Shown here: one piece after another, positions 11,097-22,552 of the stretch
Layout: the number at the start of each line of letters is the position of its first letter
Numbering within the stretch: position 1 is the stretch's first letter
From: Narthecium ossifragum
Lineage: Eukaryota > Streptophyta > Magnoliopsida > Dioscoreales > Nartheciaceae
DNA length: 64,000 nt
Assembly: GCA_963920575.1 (NCBI GenBank)
Contig: OY986972.1
Coordinates: 6,894,010-6,958,009 of the forward strand
Direction of reading: 5' to 3'
Made by a program: the position numbers and the translations under genes
The notes under the pieces: generated by a model
Databases searched by the model: none
Told to the model about the DNA's origin: nothing
Seen by the model: only the letters and a program-made list of their open reading frames with translations

Positions 11097-12291
11097 CACC
11101 CCCCAACCAGCTTATTGCTAGTCTCTAGCAATTTTAAGCGCATAAAATATATTAAGCACACCAACGGTCGTACGTTGTAGACATGCATAATAAGAGTTCT
11201 ACCTTATCAAGTCAATAGTGTTCTATATCGTACAGAGCACGAAAACTTCTTATACTCATACACATACTACCAACATATGAAATCAACTTCTACACTTCAA
11301 ATATGCTAATCACCATCCAGAAGAACACATGTGACGTGAGAAATAAATCTTACGTACAGAAGTAACTTCTACCCACCATTAGTCCAAACACACTACTATC
11401 TTCATAACTAATCATCCAACCCTCGCACTTTAAGTACAACATGCTTTTTTTTTTCTTTTTTTCTTTTTTTTTTTCTGCAACTATCAGACATTTTGCCTTT
11501 TTACACGAACACTCTCCGCTTCATGAGGCACAGAGACCCGGTTACTTAACAAAACACTGAGTAGTTTTTTTAGCTATTAGTGATTCTACCTTTTTACGCG
11601 AGCTCCCCGCTTCCTGAGGCAAGAACACTCGGTTACTCAGTAGATCACCTAATAGGTGTTTAGGCACAGCTTAATCAAGCTCCAGAACTTTTTCTCTTTT
11701 TTTTTTTCTCTGCATGCAATACTCAACACTAGCTAATGCTGAAATCATGGTCTAGATTGACAATAGCTTGCTCATTCCTTTGGTGGGTATAATTACCACT
11801 GCACAGAACGTGTTCGTGTGTGAGTCACATAATATTCTACCTTCAGGTTATCACACATGCAATCAATGTATAGACCAATCCATATGAATACAACATGTAT
11901 AATACGTATAAAAATTTCAACTCATGTACAATTTAACACTATTATACCCATAAGGTAGTATGAATATGGTTATGAATGTCTGCACCCCCCAACCTGAAAT
12001 CAACATTGTCCTCAATGTGTGCATTTATCCAATAAAAAAAATATGTAGGAGGTGGCAATCCAAAAATTTCCAGAGAAAGAAGAGACAAGATACTGTAAAT
12101 AAGAAAGAGGCCACCTGATAGAGTAGCGAACATCTCCTCAAGGATCCTCAGGGTGGTTGAAAACCTAAAAGAAAACAAAAGACAAACATAAGACTGAAAA
12201 CTGAAACTTAAACTTAAAAACAGGTTACCTTGGTGGGTTGCCTCCCACCCAGTGCTTTATTTAACGTCTAGGCAAAACGTACTGGAAAGCC
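11097..12291 (-). other. Non-coding 3' region of Athila with two identical polypurine tracts
   Basis: There is no ORF with recognisable content; the ~78-codon frame at 11942-12178 is not env-like. The 12-mer GGTTGGGGGGTG (minus strand) abuts the 3' LTR at 11097-11108 and recurs exactly at 11983-11994. The inner copy is preceded by the palindrome ACATTGAGGACAATGT (12002-12017). Pyrimidine-rich runs lie at 11442-11477 and 11690-11709. The LTR-adjacent tract is the expected plus-strand primer. Confidence 0.75.
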
Positions 12292-12735
12292 TTAAGGTTT
12301 AACAAAATTTGTGGCATCCACAACTTCTGATGGTCCTTCCAAATACAACTTTAAACGGTGCCCATTGACTTTGAATTTGCTTCCACTCCTTTCATTCTCA
12401 ATTTCAACAGCACCATAAGGAGATACTTGTGTCACTTTAAAGGGACCCGTCCATCTTGACCTTAATTTATCTGGAAAGAATTTCATTCGTGAGTTATAAA
12501 GTAAAACTTTCATACCTGGCGTAAACTCCTTCCGTTGTATTACTTTATCATGATAGAGCTTGGTTCTTTCCTTGTAAATCTTAGCATTCTCATACGCTTC
12601 ATTCCGCAGTTCATCTAATTCGTTCAATTGCATCTTTCTCATATCCCCCGCTTCTCTCATGTCAAAATTCAGCTGCTTGATTGCCCAATATGCCCTATAC
12701 TCCAACTCCACAGGTAAATGACATGCTTTTTCCAA
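12292..12735 (-). pseudogene. C-terminal end of Athila integrase, out of frame with the main ORF
   Basis: About 145 codons continue integrase in another frame. They include [16 protein letters not shown], the GPF-like motif ([16 protein letters not shown]) and a conserved FKVNGHRLK tail, ending at TAA beside 12292. The main ORF leaves this homology at FGK near 12735, within a run of five A residues. One base more or less there accounts for the shift. It could be a real mutation or a homopolymer sequencing error. Confidence 0.85.
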
Positions 12736-15700
12736 ACACAATGCGATAAGGGCTCATACCAATAGGAGTTTTATATGCGGTGCGATACGCCCAAAGAACA
12801 TCATTCAATTTCACTGCCCAATCCTTCCTTGTAGTGCCAACAACTCGTTCCAGGATCATTTTTATTTGCCTATTGCTCACCTCCACTTGGCCCGACGTTT
12901 GAGGGTGGTAAGGCGTTGCAACCCGATGAGTGATGTTGTACTTCTTCAACAATGCATCAAATGCTCTATTGCAAAAGTGTGATCCCCCATCACTTATAAT
13001 CGCCCGAGGTGTACCAAACCTTGTAAAAATCATATCTTTCAAGAATCCCACCACGGTCTTACTGTCATTGTTCCTGGTTGCAATTGCTTCAATCCACTTA
13101 GACACATAATCTACAGCAACAAGAATATACGTGTACCCGTATGATGGAGGAAACGGTCCCATAAAGTCTATGCCCCAAACATCGAACAATTCCACCACTA
13201 GATTATTTGTAAGAGGCATCTCATTCCTTTTGCTTATGTTCCCTGACCGTTGACATCTGTCACACTTAGCAACAAAATGAAATGCATCTTTGAATAATGT
13301 AGGCCAAAAGAAACCAGATTGAAGAACTTTAAAAGCAGTTTTCTTACCTCCAAAGTGTCCTCCACAAGTTAATTCATGACTAAATTTCAATATATCATCA
13401 TGCTTATATTCTGGAACACAACGCCTTATTATTTGATCAGGACAATGCTTAAATAAATAAGGATCATCCCAAAAATAATATCGAACAGTAGATAAAAATC
13501 TTTTCTTTTCCTGTGAACTCAATTCAGTACGCAGAACATTACTAGCTAAATAGTTAACAATATCCGCATACCAGGGCTCTTTACCATTCACAGAGAAGAG
13601 TTGTTCATCGGGAAAGCATTCTTGGATGGGTTGTACATCCTTAAAGCCATCCATGTGCTCCAATCGTGACAAGTGATCTGCCACTACATTGTCGCTCCCT
13701 TTCTTGTCCCTTATTTCCAAATCAAACTCTTGCAGCAACAGGATCCACCTGATTAACTTAGGCTTGGTATCCTTTTTGGTTAATAGATATTTCAATGCTG
13801 CATGATCTGAATAAATAACAACTTTAGATCCAATCAAATAAGAGCGAAATTTCTCCAGTGCAAAAATAACAGCAAGTAATTCTTTCTCAGTGGTTGAATA
13901 ATTGATTTGAGCATCATTGAGAGTACGACTTGCATAATAAATAGCATGAGAGACCTTATTTACCCTTTGTCCTAAAACAGCCCCTATAGCATAATCAGAA
14001 GCATCGCACATTATTTCAAAGGGCAACGACCAATCAGGAGGCATAATAATTGGTGCAGTAATCAATTTCTCTTTCAAAGTATTGAAAGCATCAAGACAAG
14101 CTTTACTAAACTTAAACTCACTATCTTTGGCCAATAAATCACACAAAGGTCGTGCAATTTTAGAAAAATCTCTAATGAATCTGCGATAAAATCCTGCATG
14201 GCCCAAAAAACTCCGCACACCTTTCACAGAAGTAGGGGGCGGTAATTTCTCAATCAAATCTATTTTTGCTTTATCTACTCCAATACCTTTACTAGAAATA
14301 GCATGTCCCAAAACAATACCTTGCCTTACCATGAAATGACTCTTCTCCCAGCTCAATGTCAAATTTGTCTCTTCACATCTTTTAAGCACCAAGGTTAGGT
14401 GTGCAAGGCAATTATCAAAAGAATTCCCAAATACAGAAAAATCATCCATGAATACCTCGACAAACCTTTCTATCATGTCGGAGAAAATCGATATCATGCA
14501 TCTTTGAAAGGTGGCAGGTGCATTGCACAATCCGAACGGCATCCTTCTGTATGCGAATGTTCCAAACAGACAGGTGAAAGTTGTCTTCTCTTGGTCCTCT
14601 GGGGCGATAACAATTTGATTATAACCTGAAAATCCATCAAGAAAACAATAAAATGAGTGAACAGCTAAGCGTTCAAGCATTTGATCAATAAAAGGTAAAG
14701 GAAAGTGGTCCTTTTTAGTAGCTGCATTAAGCTTGCGATAATCGATGCAGACACGCCATCCAGTAGTCATCCTCGTGGGTATAAGCTCATTGTTCTCATT
14801 CTTCACAACTGTTATCCCTGATTTCTTAGGCACCACGTGAACTGGACTTATCCATTTGCTGTCAGAAATAGGGTATATAACGCCAACATCGAGCAACTTA
14901 AGGATCTCCTCCCGAACAACGTCTTTCATGTTTGGGTTGAGGCGACGCTGGGCGTCCCGTATAGGTTTGGCATCCTCTTCCAAAATAATGCGGTGCATGC
15001 ACATAGTAGGACTTACTCCTTTAATATCTGCAATTGTCCATCCTATTGCAGTTTTATGCTCCCTAAGAACTCTCAATAATTTTTCCTCTTCCAATGGAGT
15101 AATGTCAGAAGCAATAATCACAGGAAGGGTTTCATTCTCACCAAGATATGCATATTTCAGATTATTAGGAAGAGGTTTTAACTCAAGCTTTGGTGGGGAA
15201 ATTATTGATGAAACCATTTTAGAATAAGATTTGTTTAGCATGTCTAACCGAGATTCATCAGGGAAGCATGGCTGCAATGCCTCAAGGGCTGCTATAACCT
15301 CCTCTGCTCCCTCGTAATTCTGCAACTCCTCCTTTTCCATTGTCAATGCCACTTCCAAATTTGTCTTCACTTGCTCCTGCATGAAACTAGAAAACAGCAA
15401 TGAGTCTAAAACATTTATTGAGAAACAATCAAAAGAGTTTGAAGGATAGGACATAGATTCAAAAACTTTAAATTCAACAGTTTCACCTAAAACTGTCATG
15501 CTGAGCTTACCATCATGCACATTAATCATAGTCTTGGCTGTGGCCATAAATTTTTGTCCCAACAAAATTGGTAAATTCCTATCATGTAAGGGCGCATCAT
15601 TCATATCCAATATCACAAAATCAGCAGGGATAATTAATTTATCAACTTGTACTAAAATGTCTTCTACAATGCCTAATGGATATTTAATTGAACGATCTGC

Positions 15701-17671
15701 AAGTTGTAGAGACATTGTAGTAGGTTTTAATTCACCCACCCCTAACTGAAGAAAAATAGAGTAAGGCATCAAATTAACACTGGCTCCTAAATCAAGCATT
15801 GCCTCTCCTATCTTTGTATCACCAACAGTAATAGTAATGTTAAAACTTCCTGGATCCTTAAGTTTGGGTGGAAGCTTCCTTTGTAGAACCGCGCTTACCA
15901 TCTCTGAAACCATCACTTTTTCATGAGGTTCATACTTACACTTAGAAGTACTTAATTCTTTGAAGAATTTTGGAAATGCTGGCATGTTCCTGATCACATC
16001 AAGTAATGGTAAGTTCACATTAACCTTAGCTAGAATATCATAAATTTCAGAATATGACTTATCCATTTTGGCTTTTTTTAGGCGTCCTGGAAAAGGAACC
16101 GGCGGCACATATGGTGGAGGAGTGTTGTGATGAACCTCCGGAACTGACTTTGCCCTCTTTTCATGATCAAAAGCTGATGTGGCCACTGGTGTCTTTTTTG
16201 AGGGTTCCTCCGTTTCGACTTCCTCACTTGCATCATCATTACACTCTTCAATAACTTCAGCATTAATCTTATTATTAATTATCTTACCTGAACGAAGAAC
16301 TGTGACCGCTTTTGCTTGCTCAGGTTGGCTCGGAAATTTGCCTGGAACGTGGGCTCTTACAGCATCAGCAAGTTGTCCCACTTGAACTTCCAACTTCCCA
16401 ATGGATGCTGCAACATTCTTTAGTACCGCATCATGTTGAGCAATGGCTGCACCTTGTTGAGCAATGGCTGAATCTTGTTTTTCCATCTTTAAATCTATTT
16501 TCTGCATAAAAGCTAACATAGTCGCTTCCAAAGACGACTTAACAGGTGGGTTAGACTGGTTAGCAGTAGGCATACTAGCATTAGCAGTATTTTTCCATGA
16601 AAAATTCGGATGCTCCCTCCAACCAAGATTGTAAGTATTTGCATAAGGGTCAAATCTAGGTCTCGGGTTATAAGCATGCATCAAATTAGCTTGTTCTTGC
16701 ACATATTCAGGAAATTCACTACCAGAAGGACATGAGTCAAACCTATGACCAACAACATTGTAAATTGAACAAACCTCAACCGGTTTTGCTTGTGTGGACA
16801 TCATCGCGTCCATCTTCTTGTTAAGGGCTGCAATCTGCCTTGCCTTGTCGTCATTCTGGTTCAGCTCATAGATGCCTCTCGCCTTATTCCTTGTGTCTCT
16901 CTGCTGCGAGTTAGATCCTAGCATCTCATAGATTTCATATGCCTCCGGTGGTGTCCTTTTGAACATCGCTCCACCTGCAGCATTATCTGCCATAGTCTGA
17001 CAAGAAAGATTTAGTCCATCATAGAAATATTGCATCTGATTTTCTAAAGAATAATTATGATGTGGACATTGCATCAAAAGCATCTTAAATCTATCCCATG
17101 CTTCATGGAATGGTTCTCCATCAGCTTGCTGAAAATTTGGAATTTGCCTTCTCAAGTTAGTAGTCATGGCATGAGAATAAAATTTACTAACAAACTTGTT
17201 ATAAATTGCATCCCAAGTAGTGAGTGATCCAGGAGGCAACGACATCAACCATCTCTTCGCTTTATCCTTCAGGGTATAAGGAAAATATCGCATCCTCAAG
17301 TGATCTTCAGTAATGCCACCTAAAGGAAAAGTCTGAATAGTAGCATAATAATCTTTCACAAACGTTAGTGCGTCTTCAGAAGGTAAACCATGAAATTCAG
17401 GAAGCATAGAAAAATGTAGATTTTTAAGTTCATAATTCCTAGCCTCTGCAGGTAATGCGATGCACGAAGGTGAGATAGAAATAGTAGGCCTCGCGTACTC
17501 CTCCAAAGGACGTACATTGTTATTAAGCGCCATCTCCTCTTGTTCCTCCTCTTGAACTCCTAGATCTGATGTGGACATGCTGTCTTTGTTAGATTTCTTC
17601 TTCCAACCAATTTGATCTACTTTATCGTTCAAGGGCAACAACTTTTCTTTCCGTGATCGGCGACCTTGCAT
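12695..17671 (-). CDS. Athila gag-pol polyprotein
   Basis: An uninterrupted 1658-codon ORF. Gag occupies roughly residues 50-290. A zinc-knuckle remnant lies near 297-311 ([14 protein letters not shown], with Tyr in place of the second Cys). Protease has [10 protein letters not shown] near 625. Reverse transcriptase has [11 protein letters not shown] near 970 and the Athila-style FMDD at about 1074. RNase H ([14 protein letters not shown], near 1215) is followed by the integrase zinc finger (about 1430-1470) and the core acids in WGIDFMG (about 1500), IISDGG (about 1558) and GQVEVSN (about 1597). All core catalytic residues I looked for are present. The last ~19 residues are frameshifted; the true C-terminus continues at 12292-12735. 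The start ATG at 17671 lies close to the 5' LTR and primer site. Confidence 0.93.
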   Translation of the reverse strand: MQGRRSRKEKLLPLNDKVDQIGWKKKSNKDSMSTSDLGVQEEEQEEMALNNNVRPLEEYARPTISISPSCIALPAEARNYELKNLHFSMLPEFHGLPSEDALTFVKDYYATIQTFPLGGITEDHLRMRYFPYTLKDKAKRWLMSLPPGSLTTWDAIYNKFVSKFYSHAMTTNLRRQIPNFQQADGEPFHEAWDRFKMLLMQCPHHNYSLENQMQYFYDGLNLSCQTMADNAAGGAMFKRTPPEAYEIYEMLGSNSQQRDTRNKARGIYELNQNDDKARQIAALNKKMDAMMSTQAKPVEVCSIYNVVGHRFDSCPSGSEFPEYVQEQANLMHAYNPRPRFDPYANTYNLGWREHPNFSWKNTANASMPTANQSNPPVKSSLEATMLAFMQKIDLKMEKQDSAIAQQGAAIAQHDAVLKNVAASIGKLEVQVGQLADAVRAHVPGKFPSQPEQAKAVTVLRSGKIINNKINAEVIEECNDDASEEVETEEPSKKTPVATSAFDHEKRAKSVPEVHHNTPPPYVPPVPFPGRLKKAKMDKSYSEIYDILAKVNVNLPLLDVIRNMPAFPKFFKELSTSKCKYEPHEKVMVSEMVSAVLQRKLPPKLKDPGSFNITITVGDTKIGEAMLDLGASVNLMPYSIFLQLGVGELKPTTMSLQLADRSIKYPLGIVEDILVQVDKLIIPADFVILDMNDAPLHDRNLPILLGQKFMATAKTMINVHDGKLSMTVLGETVEFKVFESMSYPSNSFDCFSINVLDSLLFSSFMQEQVKTNLEVALTMEKEELQNYEGAEEVIAALEALQPCFPDESRLDMLNKSYSKMVSSIISPPKLELKPLPNNLKYAYLGENETLPVIIASDITPLEEEKLLRVLREHKTAIGWTIADIKGVSPTMCMHRIILEEDAKPIRDAQRRLNPNMKDVVREEILKLLDVGVIYPISDSKWISPVHVVPKKSGITVVKNENNELIPTRMTTGWRVCIDYRKLNAATKKDHFPLPFIDQMLERLAVHSFYCFLDGFSGYNQIVIAPEDQEKTTFTCLFGTFAYRRMPFGLCNAPATFQRCMISIFSDMIERFVEVFMDDFSVFGNSFDNCLAHLTLVLKRCEETNLTLSWEKSHFMVRQGIVLGHAISSKGIGVDKAKIDLIEKLPPPTSVKGVRSFLGHAGFYRRFIRDFSKIARPLCDLLAKDSEFKFSKACLDAFNTLKEKLITAPIIMPPDWSLPFEIMCDASDYAIGAVLGQRVNKVSHAIYYASRTLNDAQINYSTTEKELLAVIFALEKFRSYLIGSKVVIYSDHAALKYLLTKKDTKPKLIRWILLLQEFDLEIRDKKGSDNVVADHLSRLEHMDGFKDVQPIQECFPDEQLFSVNGKEPWYADIVNYLASNVLRTELSSQEKKRFLSTVRYYFWDDPYLFKHCPDQIIRRCVPEYKHDDILKFSHELTCGGHFGGKKTAFKVLQSGFFWPTLFKDAFHFVAKCDRCQRSGNISKRNEMPLTNNLVVELFDVWGIDFMGPFPPSYGYTYILVAVDYVSKWIEAIATRNNDSKTVVGFLKDMIFTRFGTPRAIISDGGSHFCNRAFDALLKKYNITHRVATPYHPQTSGQVEVSNRQIKMILERVVGTTRKDWAVKLNDVLWAYRTAYKTPIGMSPYRIVFGKSMSFTCGVGV

Positions 17672-17701
17672 TCACTACTAATAAACTCTAATCAAATCCC
17701 A

Positions 17702-17714
17702 GGCAACGGCACTA
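17702..17714 (-). promoter_or_regulatory. Primer-binding site of the Athila element (tRNA-Asp type)
   Basis: The minus-strand read TAGTGCCGTTGCC lies six bases inside the 5' LTR and resembles TGGCGCCGTTGCC, the complement of the tRNA-Asp 3' end, with two mismatches near the start. Confidence 0.75.
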
Positions 17715-17720
17715 AAAACT

Positions 17721-19247
17721 TGATGAATAAATTTTATATCTCGCAAGTATACGAATCGGTGCAATCAGTATAGTAGCAAGACGAGTATCGTACCCACAGA
17801 GATTTGTAGAGATTATTAGAGTAAAACGCTAAAGAACAGAATAAAAAGAAATAAGGAAGGGAAAATAAGAGATATGAGGTATTGAGAATAGAAGATCTAA
17901 TAACGAAATAAGAAAACGATAGAAATATGATGGATGAATACGAAGGTTCCGATTTCACCATAACATCCTCATTCTATGCATTGAATCAATAAAGATTTCA
18001 GTTTAATTCCAAGGGCTCGTTCTTCCGGTATGATGATCCCTCATGTTTAATAAGGAATGAACCCTCGCCCAATCTCACATAACACAACCTATAATACTTC
18101 TATTGGCCAGATAAAGGTATTTAAGATCTCAGTTATAATAATGAATGAAACAAGGAAAATAAACTGATTAAATAAATATGATCCAATAACATAGAATGAT
18201 TCAGTTAGGCTACATCGGTACCTTAGAAAAGAAACTAGCCACTCATGTTCATCATGAAGACGACAAAAGTGTTCAAAGAAAAATAAAGAAAGAAAGACAA
18301 AGAAAACAAAACCCTAACGCGGCTTCCTCTCCTCCAGATGCTCCAGAAAAGTCCTCCTAAAGATCCCCTTTGATAACCCTAAATATCCTATTTATAGCCC
18401 CAAAGTCTCTCCATCCACGGATTTGATCTAAACCGTTGATTTTCTTCACTGGGAAAGTAGGATCGATCCCTCCCAGGGTGTTGGATCGATCCCTCTCATT
18501 AAAAACATCAATTTTTGGCTTCGCCCGAGTCCAATCGATCGGACTAAGGGTGTCGGATCGATCGGTTTCGTAAAAATCCTCCGTCTCTGGCTATTCCCGA
18601 GTCCGATCGATGGATGGATCGATCGAACTGTGTTCCTCTAGAAAACTTACGTTCTGTCAACCTTTAATTCCCAAGTCCGATAGATCGGTGTATGGGTGTT
18701 GGATCGATCGGTTGCACAAAAATCCGCTATTTTTGGCTATTCCCGAGTTCGATCGATCGGACTTTAGGTGTCCGATCGATCGGACCCCTTAGGATGGATG
18801 GAGGGATCGATCAGATACCTTATGGCTGAAAAATATATGTTCTGTCACGTTTCTGCGTAGTCCGATCGATCGGCGGATCAATCGGACTTCCAGCTTATTT
18901 TCTGTTCTGCCATTCAGACTGCGCCATCGGTGCTAAAAGTGCTGTAACTTTCTCTAGGAAACTCGGAATCACGAACTGTAAAATTCTCCAGAATCTAGAC
19001 TTCAAGAGCTTTCCAACCATATATGGCACATTATCTGGTTCTTCATGAGAAGGTACAGATTAATTTTTGAAGTTGATCCATATACTCTTTTCAGCTTCTT
19101 TTAGCCCCAATTTCCTGCATTTTCCAAACAACCATGTGAAGCAACATATAGATGTAAAAATAGTAATAAAGATGTTGATTAAAGATAATAATCTAGCAAT
19201 TGATATGGTTATAAGGCTATTTAGAGTGCACTTTCATGCACTCATCA
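17721..19247 (-). repeat. 5' LTR of the Athila element
   Basis: This 1527-base LTR pairs with 9410-11096. It lacks the ~160-base segment of the other copy: its sequence jumps at about 18040 through a short unmatched string (TCATGTTTAATA). It has the same minus-strand TATAAATAG (18388-18396) and the palindrome array at about 18455-18900. Confidence 0.92.
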
Positions 19248-19252
19248 GATGC

Positions 19253-20500
19253 TACGAACGGCATATAGGAAGTCGCCTGCCGCCTGGTCCTCGAAGTCAA
19301 GAACAAACTGACTAACTGTCTCTAGCATCTGCCACTGCCGAACTGACATCGCCTCCAAGGTCACCCGACTGTCTCTGGTCTGCCTGCTGTGAGCGTCTAC
19401 TACGACGTTTGCGTTACCAAAGTGGTAATGCAACTCGAAGTCCTAGTCCTCTAATAGCTCCATCCACCGCCGCTGCCTATGGTTGAGGTCACGCTGGGTG
19501 AACACGTGCCTCAAACTCTTATGATCAGAGTACACCAGGAACTGCTCACCGTAGAGATAGTGTTGCCACGTCTTCAGAGCGAAGACAACCGCTGCAAGCT
19601 CGAGATCGTGGATTGGATAGTTCCTCTCATGAGTCTTCAGCTGTCTGGAACCGTAGGCCATCACATGGCCCTCCTGCATCAGCACACATCCTAGACCCTC
19701 CCCACTGGCGTCGCAAAAGACACTGTAGCCGATGCCTCGCTCTGGAATTAGGAGAAGTCCCGCACGAACGTCCGGTAGTATCTCGCCAAGCCGAGGAAGC
19801 TGCGGACCTCGAACACTGTCATCGGTCTCTGCCACCGTAACACTGCCTCCACCTTGGCCGGATCAACTGAAATGCATGTCGCTGACACCACGTGCCCCAG
19901 AAACTGTACCTCAGGAAGCCAGAACTCACATTTGGAGGCTTTGGCGTATAGCCGATGCCCCCTCAACAGCTGCAACACTGTCCTCAGAGGTTGCTCGTGC
20001 TCCTCCTCCGTGCGTGAGTAGACTAGGATGTCGTCGACGAACACCACCACGAACTAATCTAGATACGGTCGGAAGATCCTCTGCATCAGATCCATGAATG
20101 CCGCTGGTGCGTTCGTCAGGCCGAACAGCATCACCGTGAACTCGTACAACCCGTACCTCGTACGGAAAGCCGTCTTCGGGATGTCGCAATCCCGAATCCT
20201 CAGCTGGTGGTAGCCGGTACAGAGATCGATCTTCGAAAAGACCGAAGAGCCTCAGAGCTGGTTGAACAAGTCATCGATCCTCGGCATTGGATACATGTTC
20301 TTCACCGTCACCCTGTTCAGCTTCCTGTAATCAATGCAAAGATGAAGCGTATCATCCTTCTTCTTTGCGAACAACACAGGAGCCGCCCAAGGTGACGTGC
20401 TGGCATGGATGAAACCTCTGCTGGTCAACCCGTCCAGCTGAACCCTCAGCTCCCTCTGCTCTGGCGGTGCCATCCTGAAAGCTGGTAAGGAGATCGGCCC
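19253..20500 (-). pseudogene. RT and RNase H of the Tekay-type element
   Basis: Reading downward gives [20 protein letters not shown] (about 20375-20320), [13 protein letters not shown] (about 20240) and [15 protein letters not shown] (about 20120). Then come the catalytic [11 protein letters not shown] (about 20045-20015), LGHVVS, and RNase H with [15 protein letters not shown] (about 19705) and [12 protein letters not shown] (about 19530). The RNase H linker runs into the Athila insertion at 19252. Stops interrupt the frame near 20055 and 19445. The catalytic VDD is intact but the ORF is broken. Confidence 0.88.
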
Positions 20501-22384
20501 GGTACCCAGTACAAGATCTATCTGGAAGTCTACTGCTCTGGAAGGGGAAGGCCCGGTAGCTCGTCTGGGAAGACGTCAACAAACTCACAAACCACTGCCG
20601 GCAAACTGCTCTCTCGATTGCCCTCTGCAGCGAACAAGGAAAGGTACGCCAGTAAAGCTGACAGCTAGCCCTCGCGCATGGGAAAGCAACCATACATGAG
20701 GGAATCGGCCGACTGGCGATCCCCCATCAAAACAAAACGAGCGCCGTCAGGTGTCCAAGCAGTCACCCTGCGACGACCACAGTCGATGACGGCTTGGTAT
20801 GAAGTCAGCCAATCCATACCGAGAATCACGTCGAACCCGACCATGTCTAGCACCTGAAGGTCTAGAAAGACACGGAGGCCCCCCAACCTCCAACTCAAAA
20901 GAACGGCAGATCAGCTCAACACGAGCTCCTCCGCCGACCGATGTGTCTAGGTGTAGTGTGACTCCAAGTGGCTCAGTCTCTAGCCCTAGTGATGCCACAC
21001 ACTCGCTAGCTACAAAGGAATGCGACACCCCATAATCTATCAGAACATCTACAAAGGAACTGAAAAGCTGGAAGGTACCTCTGAGAACAGGAGGGTCAAG
21101 TGGGGCTGGTGGAAGAGCTAAAGTCTGCTGGGGTGGCGGGTACTGGTAGGACTGGAAAGGTGGCTGAACCTTGTCTGGATACTCGCGGTCTGGAAGTGCG
21201 TAGACCCCTCCTCTGGGACCGCCTCGACCTCCGCCGCGACCTCTCCCTCTCCCGGCTCCTGGTGTCCGCCAACCTCCGCCTGCTCCGCCACGAACGGATT
21301 GTGCCCTCAAAGTCGGACAGTCTCGCCGAAAGTGCCCTGGCTGCTGGCACTCGTAGCACACGAGAGGTCCAAGCGCTAGCTGCTGGCTCTGGCCTCCTCC
21401 CCCGGGTGCCTGCCCCTGAGGCCCAGTCGTTAGAAGTGGCTGGCCTCCCTGCCTGGGCTGCTGCTGGTACTGGGGTGGGTGACGCTGGTAGGGCTGCTGC
21501 CGTCGTGGGTACCTCTACCGCGGCCTCCACGGGCCTCCTCTGCCCTGAGCTGCTCTCTGCGGCTGTCCTCCGCCACTGGCACTCGCAGACCACATCGGCT
21601 GGACTGCCCTGGGCCCCGGCTCCTGCAACTGGGCCTCAACAGCTAAGGCATAGTCCAACGCCTCTGCGTACGTGCTAGCACGCTGAGCCGTGATCAGCCG
21701 CCTGAGCTCGGGCCTAAGCCCCCACTAGAACTACTACTCTCTGGCAAGAGGGTCCGTCGACACCGCTCCGAAAAATCTGGCTAGTCTAGTGAACCTAGCT
21801 GCGTACTGCACTACCGACTGAGTACCCTGAGAAAGGGTCTGGTACTCACGGACAAGGGCAGAGCGTGCACTGCGGGAAAAGAACGCGCCAAGAAAAGACA
21901 AATGAAACATGACCCACGATGGGTCACTCTTGTCCCTGGCGGCCTGGAAAGAGCGCCACCAGTCCAAAGCACCCCCGTCGAGCTGGAACGCGACAAGTCT
22001 GACCCGAACCCGGTCATCGTGGACGAACAGAGTGTCAAGGACGCGACTGACTCCCTCCAGCCAGTCGTCCGCCACCGCTGGGTCGCCTCCAGCACCGCTG
22101 AACCTATGTGCGTTCAGCCTCTGGAAGTCGACCACCGCTGTCACAACAACACGCTGGTTGAGTGGAGGAGAGGCCTCCTCGGCAACGAAAGAAGCATCCT
22201 CCTCCATCACGACCTCAATACTCGGCTCTGGCTCTGGTGCAGGTGCCCAGGGCAAGGCTGCGTTGGCCCCTAAGGCCCGTCGGGCGGCGCGCTCGTCGTG
22301 CGCAGTACCACTACCCAAGACTGGACAGCTAGCCCGGCTCCATGCCATCTCCACGTTTACCAGAGAGAACAAGTGTCCACCCAT
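20501..22384 (-). pseudogene. Gag and protease of the Tekay-type element
   Basis: The capsid-like gag at 22384-21734 includes NAHRFSGAGGDPAVADDWLE and ALDWWRSFQAARD, then two stops near 21730. Gag continues to a zinc knuckle CYECQQPGHFRRDC near 21358-21317, followed by a Gly/Arg-rich linker. The protease reads VLIDYGVSHSF near 21035: the Asp is kept, but the usual Thr/Ser of the D-T/S-G triad is Tyr. A frameshift near 20880 leads into the protease C-terminus (VILGMDWL) and pre-RT region. Confidence 0.85.
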
Positions 22385-22537
22385 AAGAAATCAAAACACG
22401 ACAGCAATCAATGAAGTAAAAGCATAACACACATGAGCACGAACAAGCACATAGGGATGCTCTACTCCTAGAACTATCCCAAACCGCGCTCAAAACCTTA
22501 ACCGCAAGCCTAATCCTATCCCTGGGACCTACAGTCT

Positions 22538-22549
22538 GCTCTGATACCA
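22538..22549 (-). promoter_or_regulatory. Primer-binding site of the Tekay-type element (tRNA-iMet type)
   Basis: Minus-strand TGGTATCAGAGC, the standard initiator-methionine tRNA complement, lies three bases inside the 5' LTR edge at 22553. Confidence 0.9.
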
Positions 22550-22552
22550 AGT

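Larger units (their letters stand above)
9410..19247 (-). mobile_element. Athila-type Ty3/gypsy retrotransposon, nearly intact
   Basis: A 9838-base element on the minus strand, with LTRs 17721-19247 (5') and 9410-11096 (3'), flanked by an exact GATGC duplication (9405-9409 and 19248-19252). It sits inside the RNase H/integrase linker of the Tekay-type element. The primer site resembles the 3' end of tRNA-Asp, usual for Athila. One 1658-codon ORF covers gag to integrase, and the end of integrase continues after a one-base frameshift. A long non-coding region (11097-12291) lies between pol and the 3' LTR, the position where Athila elements sometimes carry an env-like ORF; none is seen here. Confidence 0.93.

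Noticed and set aside
11942..12178. Possible env-like ORF in the Athila element
   Set aside because: 78 codons overlapping the inner purine tract and palindrome; no signal or transmembrane layout typical of env.
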